A DNA stretch of 64,000 nucleotides from Sciurus carolinensis. Taxonomy: Eukaryota; Chordata; Mammalia; Rodentia; Sciuridae. The DNA lies in the NCBI RefSeq assembly GCF_902686445.1, contig NC_062213.1:34546741-34610740 (forward strand), read 5' to 3'. This document shows, one piece after another, positions 11,590 to 23,690 of this stretch. The notes under the pieces were generated by a model that saw nothing but the letters and a program-made list of their open reading frames with translations, was not told the origin of the DNA and did not search any database. The translations under genes were made by a program, and so were the position numbers. Position 1 is the first letter of the stretch; the number at the start of each line of letters is the position of its first letter.

Positions 11590-12495
11590 ACCTCTATCCA
11601 TATGTCTTCTTTATATTTTGTTTTTCAGGGATTACAGAATCAGTGAAGAGAGGGTTGGTGAATAGTATGTCACTTCAAACACATTCATAAAGGTTCTTAT
11701 TCTACTGTCAATCATCCAAATTGCTTTTGTTCCCCACTTCCAGAAGTGTTTGCACACCAATCCATCCTGTACACAAATCATGCTCTCCCTTCCTCTAGCT
11801 CTTTATGTGTGTGGGGGGGTGGGCACACCTCTGTTTCCTTAGGTACATGATTAGAGAGTAATTTATTTTGTTTTAAAATTAACCAATTCAGATCCCTATT
11901 TCCATTATCTCAGTAATATATCTCAATACTTTACTGACCCCCACACCCCATCCTCCAGTCATAAGATAAGCCAGGAACTCTAGGGAATTGAAAAATATGT
12001 GCCTTTCTTCTGAAATGCTCCATTCTCTGCATTATGGGGTCTCTGCCCAAAGAGGCCTCTAGCCAGGCACTCTGACAATCCTGAGCCATCTCTGGTCACT
12101 CCTGGCCATGCTCTGGTAACAAGAAACTTGCTGCTATGGCAACACATCCTTGGAGTACAGGCAAGGTCTGGAGTAGCATCTCTCCCCAGCCACATGATTA
12201 GCTGTGCTCACAGCACCCCAAAACCAGCCTATGCATCCAGAGTCACAATCTGCCAGGAGGCAGTCTAGTGTCAATTACATTTGTGTCTACTCCAAACATG
12301 TCCCTGGGCATCACTCAACCCCTTATTATGAGTTTCATCTTAGACCTTCGCCTATAAACAGCTCTCTCCAATCATGGCCATTTCAGTCCATCAGACATGT
12401 TAGAGAAGGTGGGGTGTAGCCTCAAATGCAGAGGCATTAACTCCCTTCCCCCAAGAAACTCCTTCATCTACATAACTAAAAAGCCCCACTACAGT
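11590..12495. other. unannotated non-coding stretch
   Basis: A G-run lies at about 11813-11822. The rest is unique-looking DNA without recognised repeats or genes. Confidence 0.35.
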
Positions 12496-12500
12496 TGGTC

Positions 12501-12917
12501 TGCTATGGTTTGGATGTGAGGTGTCCCCCAAAGCTCACTTGTGAGACAATGCAAGAAGGTTCAGAGGAGAAACGATTGGGTTGTAAGAATCTTAACCCAA
12601 TCAGTGAATTAATCCCCTGAGAGGGATTAACTGAGTGGTAACTGAAGTGGTGGGGTGTGGCTGGAGGCGGTGGGAATTGGAGTGTGGCTTTGGGTATATA
12701 TTTGTATCTGGTAAGTGGAGTCTCTCCCTGCTTCCTGATCACCACATAAGCTGCTTCCCTCTGCCACACTCCTGCCATGTTGTTCCAGTCTCACCTGGAT
12801 CCCTGAGGAATGGAGTTGGCTATCTACGGATTGAGACCTCTGAAATAAACTCTTCCTCCTCTACAGTAGTGCTGGTAGGGTCATTTAGTCACAGCAGCAA
12901 AAACGCTGACTAAATCA
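12501..12917 (+). mobile_element. MaLR LTR, solo, with intact target duplication
   Basis: It begins TGCTATGGTTTGGATGTGAGG and ends GCTGACTAAATCA, flanked by a perfect 5-bp duplication TGGTC (12496-12500 and 12918-12922). A TATA-like TATATA at 12695-12700 and an AATAAA at 12844-12849 fit an LTR promoter and polyadenylation layout. It has paired homeodomain half-sites TAATCC (12610-12615) and GGATTA (12624-12629). It is the least decayed member of this LTR family in the window. Confidence 0.85.
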
Positions 12918-12922
12918 TGGTC

Positions 12923-13689
12923 TTTTTAAAACAAAGAAAATGTACTCTGAAGTAAACCAATATCTCCACATCTAGGACTAGACCCTACCCATAACTTATT
13001 AAGGATGAACATTGTGATTATAAAACTGTCTTGAGTACCACTCACCTTCAGTGACTTCTCAGGCAATAGTTATCTAAGGAATCACTGAATCCATAAACCA
13101 GTTTCCCTTAGACTCAAATATCTTGTCTTTTCCACTCACTCTGGACCTCTGGGATTTCTGCTTTATTTGAGTAATGTATTTTATAATATTTACTTTTAAT
13201 AAAAGAAAGTTGTGATCTTACATTGGATCTGTAGGTATTGGATGTATGTGGTTCAAGGCCTTTGGAAAGCCAAGCAAGGGAACTCATACTTCATTTGGCT
13301 AAACAACAAAGAACCTGAATACTTAATTTCAAAGTAATAAAACACTAATCCTTGGCTTTATCAAGACTACAAATACAGCATATTATATACCAAGTTTTTT
13401 AGAGAAAAAGGTAGCTGGTTTTGGTTTTGGTTTCGTTTCTTTCCTCTCCAAAATGCTGCCTATAAGCCCTTATGTCTGCAAGACAGAATGAAGGTTTCCA
13501 TAAACAACTCTAAAAAACAGTTCCAGATTGGAGAATTTTCAAATACTCCTTATTTTTTCAAACCACATTTCAAAAGAGGGAACATTTGCATATTCAAGGT
13601 GAAATCCCATGGAAAAATGCTTCATGCCCAGTTTTATAGAGTAATTATTTCTACATTTTTGAACTGGCACCACCTTCAAAATATGTCAG
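12923..13689. other. unannotated AT-rich stretch
   Basis: Mainly AT-rich unique sequence. An ATTTGCATATTC octamer-like block lies at about 13583. No repeat family or coding frame is supported. Confidence 0.35.
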
Positions 13690-14320
13690 CTCAAACTGCA
13701 CAATACACATAGGTATTAATTAGCCACGCTAATTATCCAGACTTGTTTAGACTAATCAAGTGATGAAACAGCTTCAATCTGTTGAATTTTTCTTGAACAA
13801 CTAACAGTAAAACATGAACTTGTTACAACTAGTAAATTGCAAAAACACAACTTGCAACTGAGAAAAGATTCTGTGTTTCCTGAACGCAGCTCTTGCTCAC
13901 AAAGCTGGCTCCACAGCCAACTCCACCTCCAAAGGTACTTTGAAGAAAGGGCTTTCTGTCTCCTTACAGTGGAAAATCAATACTGCGTGCTGGAGGGGAA
14001 GATGGAGAGTTAAAACGTCCTCTTCACATGGGTGAGTAAACACCACCTTCGTGCCCGCCTGGGATGGCGACAGCACAGAACTGCAGGCTGCAAGACAGAC
14101 TCCAAATAAAGCCCTTCCCGGCACAAGCAGCCAAGCAAGCACTCAGCCCCGGAGCTGGCACAGGGAGCCTTTGCCGCGTGTAATTTCATTTCTGTGCCAC
14201 TGCAGATTTGTGTGCGACTGCAAAATTGCATAATTTGCCATTTACCCAGCTGTTATCCAGCAAACCTATTCTTTGCACACCGATTTTCCTGGCTGCCTAA
14301 TAAATCCACAGAAAGGGGGA
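13690..14320. promoter_or_regulatory. candidate conserved non-coding element
   Basis: A repeat-free block with dense homeodomain-like AT cores (ATTAATTAGCC, GCTAATTATCC and ACTAATCAAG at 13714-13760; GCATAATTTGCC near 14228), set beside retained CpGs (for example GCCGCGTG at 14173 and GTGCGACTG at 14212). This information-rich texture differs from flanking neutral DNA and is typical of developmental enhancers. There is no direct evidence of function. An 81-codon minus-strand frame (13897-14142) is not taken as coding. Confidence 0.3.
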
Positions 14321-15756
14321 CGGGGGAGGGAAAGTTTGCACCACCGCACGCACAGAGTTCTGTTTCTCCTTGGCCTCAAGCTACCTGCCTCTCCCACATT
14401 CAGAGAAAATCACAAGCCTCAGAGCTTCATTGAACAGGAGCTTTGCATCGGCTCATCTTTACCGGGCCATCACCACTTTCTGGAAAAGATGTGTTTTTCA
14501 GGGTCTTGGCATCTTAACCTGGTTCTATCGCCTCCTCAGGTCTGAGACAAAGCTTCCCTGCCTTTTCGCTTCTCCCTTGGTGTCCTCAAATTCTCCCAGA
14601 GATGCCCTGGTATTTCTGCTTCTCCCCTCATTGAGTCAGATCTGAGTTTGAGTTGCAGAAAGCGTCTAACGTCATCCCCCAAATACTGAACGTAGGCAGG
14701 CTCTGAAGGCTTCTTGCAGCCCACTTCCTCAGGCTAGTATTTTTCCACTACACTGATGACAAAAGATAAGACTTTGTTCAAATGTTCCCATGCTGGGAAA
14801 TGTCAAAAAGCAGGGTTTTGAAAATACAAAATACTGCTCATTCCCAGCAACAAAAGGCGCATTTTAATTTGCACTATCACAGAGCTCTCTCACATCCCCA
14901 CATTCTGGGGCAGGGCAGTCCTAACTTCAGAGGGCATGCTGGAGGATCTCAGAGCAACCCCAAAGGAAGCCAGTCCATGAAGATGGGGACTGGGAACCAC
15001 GGCCTGGTGAATGGAAGTCAAAAAAGGCTCTACTGCCCTTCCCCCCAAAACTCCCTGAACCCAGAGGCAGCTGGTGACTTTTTATAATGATCTTTTTCAC
15101 TATTAATGAAATCAGAATGTAGAATAATTTCTGAACTGTGAATCCCTGCTAATATTAAGCTAGGTCTAAATGCTATTTGGGTCGTAGGACATAATGTGAG
15201 GGTATGCACGTGTGACTTTGGGTTTACGAACAGATGCATGTCTTGAAAATGTGAATGGATTGTATTTTATAAATCAAATCCAAATCCTTGGGAGTTTTGT
15301 TACTGAAAGATATTACTGCACACCTGCACATAAAACATATAACATTTCCTGTAGATTCAGTTTTTCTCATGGTTTTGGTCAAGTGAGATATTTTCTTTTC
15401 TTAAAATGGATATATATTAGTATATTACTTCAAATAGAAAATTCTGAAAATTTTTTTCTTAGATTTCTGCCCAATATGTTTCAGTGTTTATTCAGGTCAG
15501 ATTTTGAATATCCACAGTTAGATACTGGCATATTCCAAGACATAATTTCTGTATCCCACAGAAGACCTCTCATTTTATCTATTTAGGAAAATGCAGCCAC
15601 CTTGCTTTAGACTAGAGCACCCTTTCATATAGTTGTCCCTGCAAGAATGTTGCCTCCTGCCCAGAACTGCACCCTTCCTTGCGGCAAAAATGCCAGAATG
15701 GGCAGTTTCTGAGATACCTGACCCTTTCCATTCTGATCACTCAACAACTTAACAGC

Positions 15757-15757
<1 letters not shown>
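14321..15757. other. unannotated non-coding stretch
   Basis: No repeat was recognised. Several frames of 60-124 codons overlap on both strands without family resemblance. AT content rises after 15090. Confidence 0.35.
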
Positions 15758-15823
<66 letters not shown>

Positions 15824-15855
15824 CCTCCCCCCCTTCCTCCCTCTCTCTCTCTCTC
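15758..15855 (+). repeat. (CT)n microsatellite with CCCT interruption
   Basis: A pure CT array of about 60 bp runs into CCCTCCCTCCCCCCC-type sequence and back to CT. It is a homopurine-homopyrimidine tract with H-DNA potential. The Arg-Glu and Leu-Ser frames over it are artefacts. Confidence 0.95.
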
Positions 15856-16084
15856 ATAGGTAGATAGTGAATTTCTAACACTCAGGGCTTCCTGAAAATG
15901 AAATGAGCTGACTTTTGAGATGACAATTTTTTTTCTTAGTAAAAATAGGTACAACCTAAATGGCCACTAATTAGGTATTTTGTGGAAACACCTTAGAGAG
16001 TCAAGTTTGTATTAACCAATGTATAATTTTTCTTCAATGTGGTTGTGTGTTTGTGTGTGAGTGCATTTCTCTTATCCTGATAAA

Positions 16085-16385
16085 ATACTCTTAATGTAAA
16101 AATCATCGTTAGTGACATTTGCAATGTCCTTATTTTGGTGCCACCACCACCGTTACCCAATTCCAGAACATCCCATCACCTGGGAAGGAAACCAGCACCC
16201 ACCAGCAGGGACTCCCCATCCTCAACACTCTGTCCTCTATCTCCTGGCAACCACCAACCTGTTTTCTGTCTCTAGGGATTTGCCTATTCTGGATATTTCA
16301 CATAAACAGAGTTCTGATACATGGTCTTTGGTGTCTGGCTTCATTCACTTGGCAACCGTAACCCTTCTGGGTACAAATCATTTCT
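16085..16385 (-). mobile_element. ancient L1 (L1M) 3' UTR fragment
   Basis: In antisense it carries the L1M blocks CTCCTGGCAACCACCAACCT, GTTTTCTGTCTCTAGGGATT, TGCCTATTCTGGATATTTC and TGGTGTCTGGCTTCATTCACTT. Truncated and diverged. Confidence 0.75.
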
Positions 16386-17880
16386 AGCTAATTCCTCAGA
16401 GCTCCATCCTTCATTTCCATCCTCTCTGCCTTTCCAGGCCCTCGACTTGCTCTTTGGGTGTTCAGCATGAGGTCTCCATCCCTGAGATTGCCGACCCCGC
16501 AGGAGCTTCCCACGGGCCTCACTTTGAAGCCTCTGCCACCAGGTTTCAGGCTGATTCTCAGGCCACTCACGAATGGGGTGGAAGGCAGCATATCACTCCC
16601 AAACTTTTCCAAGGTTTTCAAATTTTAAAATAAAATGTGAGATGCGCTTTTTGCCCTTTCTGACGATTTAAGAGATAATTAACTGGTAGAAAATCTCCCC
16701 TGGAGTGTCGTAGGTGTCTCCCTCTTACCAGAGCCGCCCTCTAGATCTGCACCACAGATTCACTCCAAGACGAGCTCGTGCCTCGGACAGGAAAAGCAAG
16801 CAGTGCTCACTGTCCCAGGCGTGCATGCTGACACAGTGTTCATTCCACACCTGCAGCGCCTTTTTGTTAACAGAAGCAACCTCCCACCATGGATGATCTC
16901 TCTGGCTTGCAGTGAGTGCATCGATGCAGACCCTTGCTTGAATCTCACATGGGCACAAAAAAATCCACCTGCACAAGGCAGTTTTTGCACTTATTACATC
17001 ATATGGGTGACTTGGAGGAAGACTGAAGAACACTTAAAGGGCAAAGAACTTCAAAATTGAAAAAAGTGCTTGGCAGCCCTCAACCCCGCCACCACCCGAA
17101 CACTCCATAGGCTACCTCGCGCTCTGTAGTTCTCCAGCCTCATGCATTGCCTCCAGAATTCTCTCCCTTCCCCCTCCTCTGCTCTCACACCCTCCTACAA
17201 CAGCACAAACCATGCAAAAATGCCTCTTTCAATGTGTTGAGCAGTTTGCCCTGTGTTTCTGGGTCCTTGCCCCATCCATACCCATATTACCCGTGGAGTG
17301 TGAGACTCCATGTCTGGGAGTCTCACGCTCTTTCCCTAGAGATGTCCTAGAGGACTCAGCCTCCCAGAGCCAGCTCCCATCTTGAGATGAAGTCTGCTCC
17401 TGCTATTAGTTGCAAAGTTCTCCACCTCCTGGTGCACCTTTTTCCAGAGACTGAGCAGATGATTTGGGTATAATCCTTTCAGGAGTTTATTAATCAGCCT
17501 GCATAAAAGCCGTATCACTGGCTTTCTTGTCTTGTGGAATTCAGTTCCTCCTCTGAACGTGTCACAGTGCATTACCCTGCTCAGAGTTAGCATGGTAGAA
17601 CATCTTGTCGTCATTTGAGTAGCATGGCTGTGGCATACCGAGCTCATCTTTTTCTTTCAAAGACTGATTCAGGCAGCTTAGGATCTTGGCTCTTTAAAAT
17701 TACACCAAGAAGAATCTTTCTGCATACATGCTTTTTATTCAAAAGTAATTTTGATTCCCAAATCCTGTAAGATTCTGTATCTTCAAATTATATTCAAAAT
17801 ATCTAATGCACATGTAAGCCTTTCACCAACTTTTTATTTGCCCTTAATATAAGTGCAGTTGTGAACAAAAGGCCAAGTCC
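16386..17880. other. unannotated stretch with scattered CpGs
   Basis: Repeat-poor. CpG dinucleotides persist around 16490-16560 and 16660-16790 at a higher rate than in surrounding DNA. Multiple opposing frames of 60-103 codons lack protein-family content. No splice-bounded exon stands out. Confidence 0.35.
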
Positions 17881-17893
17881 TTTCAAGAATGCT

Positions 17894-18050
17894 CCAGGAA
17901 CTGGGGTTGTGGCTCAGCGGTAGAGCGCTTGCCTAGCACCTGTGAGGTACTGGGTTCCATCCTCAGTACCATGTAAAAATAAACAAAAAAATGAAGGCAT
18001 TGTGTCATCTCCACCAAAAAATATTTTTTTTAAATTAGAAAAAAATAAAA
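17894..18050 (+). repeat. ID-type SINE (tRNA-Ala-derived)
   Basis: The head contains an A box TGGCTCAGCGG (17910-17920) within GGTAGAGCGCTTGCCTAGCA, and a B box GGTTCCATC (17953-17961) that departs from consensus. An A-rich tail follows. Flanking direct repeats AAGAATGCT (17885-17893 and 18051-18059) mark an L1-mediated insertion. It has the internal RNA polymerase III promoter layout of a squirrel-lineage ID element, so it is a retroposon and not a tRNA gene. Confidence 0.9.
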
Positions 18051-18059
18051 AAGAATGCT

Positions 18060-18815
18060 TCAAATGTTAGAAGCAGTTTCATTTTAAATATCGCTGACCT
18101 GATATAGATAGGCAAAGGGGAGAGGAGGAACCTAGTCAAAGAGAGCTGGGGTCCAGTCCCTTGTTTGTGCGTTTCTTTTGTAGATAATAAGAGAGTGATT
18201 CCTACAGGACCTGCTAGCAGCTTGACTTCAAGGTGGCAAGAGACCTAAAGGAAATCCAGATTTGAAGGACTGGGGTCAAATTAAATTGGTATTAATACAT
18301 TTAAATCACAAAGTATGGGTTTTCAGATCTTCTGTGTTGTTTTGCCTTAATCTGGATTTATATATTTTATAGTTATTTTCACCTTGGGACCTTGTCTCAG
18401 TCTTGCTTTTACTGTTGCATTTACTGATTTGGTTAACATTAAAGATTTCTTATGAATTAAACATAATTTGAAATTGTGTTTCTCTTCCTATCCTATTATC
18501 CACACATTTTATTGTTCACTTGTAGAAGTACTTTGTATTTCTTTGACTTCATAAACTATGTACACCAAATCAGAGAGGCATAAAAGAAGAAGGGACTACT
18601 ACAGGTCAAATGTCTCAGGCTTTAGCATTTGTGACTAATGTAAAAACTTTGGTGATCTAGCTTTAGTTGCTGTTCCAATACAATTAACTGCAGATTACAG
18701 AACCACTAGCAGAAACACCCTTCACTAAAGAAATAATAAACATCCTATGGTTTAAGCCCTTCTTGGTTCGATTACCTATTATGTCAAGATGCTAGATCCG
18801 GCATCTCTACAAATT
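18060..18815. other. unannotated AT-rich stretch
   Basis: AT-rich unique DNA with no recognised element or gene. Confidence 0.35.
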
Positions 18816-18819
18816 CTCC

Positions 18820-19120
18820 TCAAGAGAGAGAGCTTTCCCTCACGGTCACAAAATGATTGCCACAGCTATAGCCATTTCACTCAGTCAAAGTCAAAGACTG
18901 GAAGCAGGTAGGTATTCAGAGAGTTGGAGAGCACTGTACTTGTGTACTTCTTTCTTTTTATCAGTGAGAAAAAAGTCTTCCCAGAAACCCTACAACTTCC
19001 TCCACTATCTCTTTGTCCTGAACTAGGTCACATGGAAACATCTAGTTTTAAGGGAGGCTGTGAAAGTGGGTAATTTTATTTGCCACTCTGGGAGAAGGTT
19101 GTCAGGCATGGATGGAACAG
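18820..19120. repeat. ancient mammalian repeat, family unassigned
   Basis: The block order TTTCCCTCACGGTCACAAAATG, TTGCCACAGC, CTTTTTATCAGTGAG, TCTTCCCAGAAACCC and CTAGGTCACATGG follows an old interspersed repeat that I recognise by pattern but cannot name. It resembles the blocks at 53515-54080 and 61390-61950. Confidence 0.4.
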
Positions 19121-21887
19121 TGACTGTTCTAGAAAATTTTGCATGACCAAATAAGATCACTCATAAGAAAATTGTCCATAGCCCCCATGTATAAACCTAC
19201 TTCAGAGCCTCATGACTGCCTAATGATACAGATATAGGTGCCACAGCAAGCTGTCTCCAGCATGATTCGGATGGTGACCATAAAGAAAATCTTCCTATAA
19301 GGAAATAATTCAAAAAGAAAACCAGAAAACAGAATGTGAGAGAAGAGTCAGAGGAGATTCAAGTTGCCAACCAAATGATATCTGAGGCTTTTTCTCATTC
19401 AGGAGATCTCACCAATAAATCAAAACCAGAAGAGTGAGCAGCAATCCTTCATTACATGTCCTGAATTAACAATAGACTGTTCTGATGAATGTAAATCAGA
19501 AAACAAGCTGATGGCGGTCTGTACATCACCCCTTCCAGATGCCATGCTGCCCTCCCACTAGCCACTCCTGAGTCCACTCCTGGCCAGGCTTTCAGGCATA
19601 AAGGAGAATTAGTCAATGCAGAAAGTAAGCTACAGTTTAACAATAAGCATTTGGTGACTCAGAGAGACACGCATCATGAGAGAAATGTCACAGACTTGGC
19701 AGACATAAATGTCTAAAAGAAAACATTCCAATAGAATGTACTAAAACACACAAAATCCAAGCAGTGAGCCAAGATTTCCAAAGCAATCCAAGCATATTCA
19801 GGGGTTTGGGGAACATCAGAGAGATAAAAAAGATATATATGATGCTTAAAATAAAATTCCAAATGTATGTTTCTTCATTTGTGTATGGAAATGATACATG
19901 TGGGGCTAAAGTTACTGTGCTAAGCACTTTTAGGTTAAGTATTTATTAAATATGTTAAATGCGATCAGTGTCAGAACTTTTTTTTTCTACCAATAAATAT
20001 CCATCAGCTTCTCTACTTGCTTATCTTAATGAGAGGTAAATGCAATCAAATCCAGGTGCATAAGACTTATTTCCTGTAGTTCAGCATTCTAGGGACTTGC
20101 TGGCCATTTAGTTAATACGGGAAACAGAGGAAATATCAGCACATGTGTGTCGTTGGTTTCTTTCCTGGACACTTGAGGGGAACTAGGAAATCAAGGCAAA
20201 AAGGCAGAAGTGAGCAGAGGAGAGGTCCTCATGGAAGGGGCTGGGTGGGCAAGAGATGCCACAGCCTGCCAGTTCAGTACCCAGAGCCTCTCAGTGAGTC
20301 TCTGCCAGCCCAGAGTGTCTGGAAACCCCTGAACTCTGTACCACTGGAAAACTCTCAGAGAGGGGATCCCCAAGTGCATTTCACTCCTCTCTGTCAACAG
20401 CATTCAGTAAGTTACACTGAGAGTGATAAACCAAGTCCTTTAGCCTAGGGGATACCAGGCTGTAACCTGGGTCAGAGAATTCTTTCTGTTTCTACCATCC
20501 GGGCTGTAGCCACTTTAGAAACCAAGGAATCCACTTTGGCCATCGACCCATTCTAACAGTCAAGATATGTCTAGAAGGTTGTTTCACAATAAACCTGTGT
20601 CTCTTTAAAGAACTCTTCCTAGGAAAATCTGGCCTGAGTCCCACAAGTTGAAGACTTTGGGGAAGCCATCTTTCTCCAGCAAAGTCTCAAGGACTTCTTC
20701 CTAAATCTCAGGGTAGAATAAACAACAATTATAAGGACATAAAAACATTAAAAATTTCATGTTTATAAACACTAAGAACACCTTTAGTGCTCTTTGAAAC
20801 AGTATCTATAACCAGTTTGGTGACTGTGTTTTTCCTACCTAAAAGTCAAAACTGAGAACAGATGTACCAGCCTGCTGTGTGAGCCAGACCAGCCTACGTC
20901 TGGAAGGCATCACACATCAGAGGGTCAGAAGCACCAGAACCATCACCAAAAAACTATAATACAAGTAAAGAGAGAAAGGGAAGAAAAGGCAGGTATTCCT
21001 CCAGTTCCACACAGCTAGTTTTCAGGCACTGATAGCAAAGGGGTATTGACGTTTTCCGAACTTTGGTTTTCATGGAATTGAGGAATACAGTTTCTCACTT
21101 TCATTGGGATCCCATTTTATATTCAGGTTATCAACAGAATGGATTTATAAGACGTTGGGTTGCTGTCATCTGGCTGAGTCAGCAAGAGTAGCATCTGCTC
21201 CAACTAGCCAGTCCTCTAAGGACGGATGGTTCCCACCAATGCTCTCTGCCCACGTGGCCCCTAGATGGCTCAGGGTTACACTTGTAGACTTCCCACTAAG
21301 TCTTCTCCAGTGATTCACATTAGAGCTTCAAATTACATACGAGATTCAAATTAGATATGTCAAATTACAACCATCCCCCAAAGTCAAGACTGGAGGGAGG
21401 AAAGAAGCTTCCTGAATGATCCCTTTCCCCACCACATGACTTCTCCCTGTCCCATGTTGTCATTGTCCTCTAGTATATTTAAGAGAAAATGAATTTGCTT
21501 TATGGCCCTACATCTACTTGACAGCTGCTCTTCTCTGCTGCACCTCACTGTTCAGTCCTCGTCGCTTCTCTATGAGTCGCTACCTGGAACCTGTGCACCA
21601 TGGTATTCCCTCAATATGTCCTATGTCATCAAGACTCACTGTGAAACTTAGGGGACAGCCATGTCTCCCCAAGTTCCCCACCCTGCCATGAACACAGGTG
21701 TGTGTAGGTGTTCACAGGAGATTTACTGAGAGACTAGAAATAAATAGAATTGCAAAAATAAACACACTGAATCTAAAACTTGATACAGAATGCCCCATAC
21801 TATCCTCTGCCTCATTCCAGCGCACCATTTCCTGATCTCGCCTTGCTCTTTGGACTCACTCCATTTTCCCCCAAAGAGACATTGCTA
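19121..21887. other. long unannotated stretch
   Basis: About 2.8 kb without a confident repeat or gene. A T-run lies at 19979-19986. The block at 20560-20610 has CACAATAAACCTGTGTCTC, which could be a decayed polyadenylation region of an LTR, but its partners are missing. Short frames (60-100 codons) are not supported as coding. Confidence 0.3.
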
Positions 21888-21892
21888 TGGAT

Positions 21893-22221
21893 TGAAAGCT
21901 TTTGTTCCCCCACTGCCTCCCACTCCAAATTCCACATGCTGAGTCCTAATTCCCAATGATATGGTATTTGGAGGTAAGGTCTTTGGGAGGTAAATAGACA
22001 TCAGGGTGGATTCCTCCTGAACAATATCAGTGCTGTTACAGGAAGAGATCTCTCTACAACAATGTGAGGATGCTGAAGGCAGCCCTCTGTGCACCTGATC
22101 CTGATCATGCTGACACCTGATCTTGGGCTTCCAGACTCCAGAACTGTGAGAAATAAATGTTTGTTCTTTAAGCCACCCAATCTATCACATGCTGTCATAG
22201 CAGCCCAAACTGACTAAGACG
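21893..22221 (+). mobile_element. MLT1 (MaLR) LTR, solo, with intact target duplication
   Basis: It begins TGCTATGGATTGAAAGC. It carries TCCCAATGATATGGTATTTGG, then GGAGGTAAGGTCTTTGGGAGG, CTTGGGCTTCCAGACTCCAG and AACTGTGAGAAATAAATG, and ends TGACTAAGACG. Flanks match perfectly: GACAT at 21888-21892 and 22222-22226. Non-coding. Confidence 0.85.
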
Positions 22222-22226
22222 GACAT

Positions 22227-22589
22227 GTTCCTCAGTTCTCCTCAATGTGAACGTCTACCTTGCTTTGGAAAACTTTTTCGGGGTTAGATTTCATCTGAAG
22301 CCATCCACTTCCTCTCACTAAAATGACCTCAGCATCTGAGTTGGTCAGACGAGGAAAACTTTATGCAGAGGCTTTGCAGAGCAGCTCAGACCTGGGCAGC
22401 AGGCACCCCTTAATGTTGGGGCAGGTACTGTTTATTGTGGCCCCACTCAAAGTCTCCTTCCCATTTGTTCCATGCCATTATGTCCTGAACTCACTCAAAC
22501 TAGGCTTTCACTGCACATTTCACCAAACTCCTCTTGTTACGGCTTTTGCTGAAACACGCTAAATCCAATAGTCAATTTCAGTGCTGATT
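22227..22589. other. unannotated; probable upstream L2 sequence
   Basis: Texture grades into the L2 that begins clearly near 22590. No other feature was recognised. Confidence 0.3.
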
Positions 22590-23690
22590 TTATTTGATAT
22601 GTCAGCAGTATTCGATTCTGCTCATCACTGTCTCTTTAAGACATTCTCTTCTCATCTCTGTAGGACAGCGCACCTCCTGGTTTTCCTTCCATCCCACTGA
22701 CTGCTCCGTCTCAGGACCACTTGCCAGTTCTATCTCATCTCTCTGGCCTCTCAACTTTGGAATGCCTCAGGGCTTAGTCTTGAAACTTCTCTTCTCTGTT
22801 TATTTCCATTCCCAACAAACTCATTGATCTCAAGACGTGAGAACAGTGTACAATTCCCAAACATTTTTCTCCAGTCTAGATCTCTCCCCTAAAATAGACT
22901 CATAGTTTGTCGTTTAGATATCTAGTTAGCGTCTCAAACTTAACACATTTAAAAGAGAACTCTTGACCACCCACGAATCATTCCAGTCGTTCAAACCAAA
23001 GACGTAGGAGTCATCTGCGCCTCTCCCTGTCTCCCATATCCCACGTTCAGCCAGTCAGAAATATATTCACAATCAAACTACTCCTCGTCCCTCCCTCAAA
23101 TTTATCTTGATTTGGCTACCATCATTTTCCCCTGGGAATGTTGCAGAAGATTCCAAACACCTTTTCTATAGCTGATTTTCAAAAGGTCTGCCAGGGCTAT
23201 CCTGTTACAAAATAAGTCTGATGTTAGTACCTCTCTGCTAGAATTCCCGCAATGGACCCCATCTACTCAGGGTTGAAGCTACAATCCTTACACCATCCTC
23301 TTAGATCCCACATGTCCTGCCCCTCACTTATTTGCCCCACATCTCACTTTTCTCCCTTCCTCCACTCTTCTCCAGCCTCTCTTGGCAACCCCAGAGCGTC
23401 TAAACGTTCAGGCCTCCTCGCTATTCTATTTAAAATCCCAACCTCCTCCACTCCACATCTGCTTTGCCCTTCTGTGCTTTGTTTTTCTCCATGGCAATCC
23501 TTTGCCTCTGACACACTGCTTATGCTACTTAATTATTACTTTGACTCTTTTTTCCTCACTCCAATAAAATAAAAAGCTTACCATGATGGTGAGCATTCTT
23601 CTCTTTTGTGGTCATTGCTTTATTTCCCAGCAACTGCATTGATACAGCATAGCCACTCAATTGATATTTTATGAAATGAGTGAATGGACT
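22590..23690 (+). mobile_element. L2 LINE relic with reverse-transcriptase remnants
   Basis: In one frame near 22589-22620 the sequence reads FDMSAVFDS, a decayed form of the L2 RT motif with a DLSAAFD core. In a shifted frame near 22757-22813 it reads NFGMPQGLVLKLLFSVY, corresponding to the VPQGSVLGPLLF motif. Frameshifts and stops separate them. Downstream are GTCTCAAACTTAACACATTT, GTAGGAGTCATCTGCGCCTC and the 3' end ACTCAATTGATATTTTATGAAATGAGTGAA. A dead copy in sense orientation. Confidence 0.8.

Noticed and set aside
12711..12716. GTAAGT splice donor inside a MaLR LTR
   Set aside because: It follows the TATA-like box (12695-12700) by only about 10 bp, so it would precede the start site and could not serve as a donor for an LTR-initiated transcript.
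13897..14142. 81-codon minus-strand frame with a hydrophobic, signal-like start
   Set aside because: The start is short and the frame overlaps a 73-codon frame in another phase. No homologous family was recognised. The non-coding motif density explains the region better.
15625..15954. 109-codon minus-strand frame with an Arg-Glu repeat
   Set aside because: The dipeptide repeat is a translation of the CT microsatellite. The flanks have no family resemblance.
17894..17967. tRNA-Ala gene
   Set aside because: The A box and partial B box fit an ID SINE. It has an A-rich tail and target-site repeats, and the cloverleaf is not maintained.
20560..20610. Possible LTR polyadenylation region
   Set aside because: Only an AATAAA with a nearby TGTGTCTC was seen. 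No LTR ends, promoter or duplication could be paired with it.
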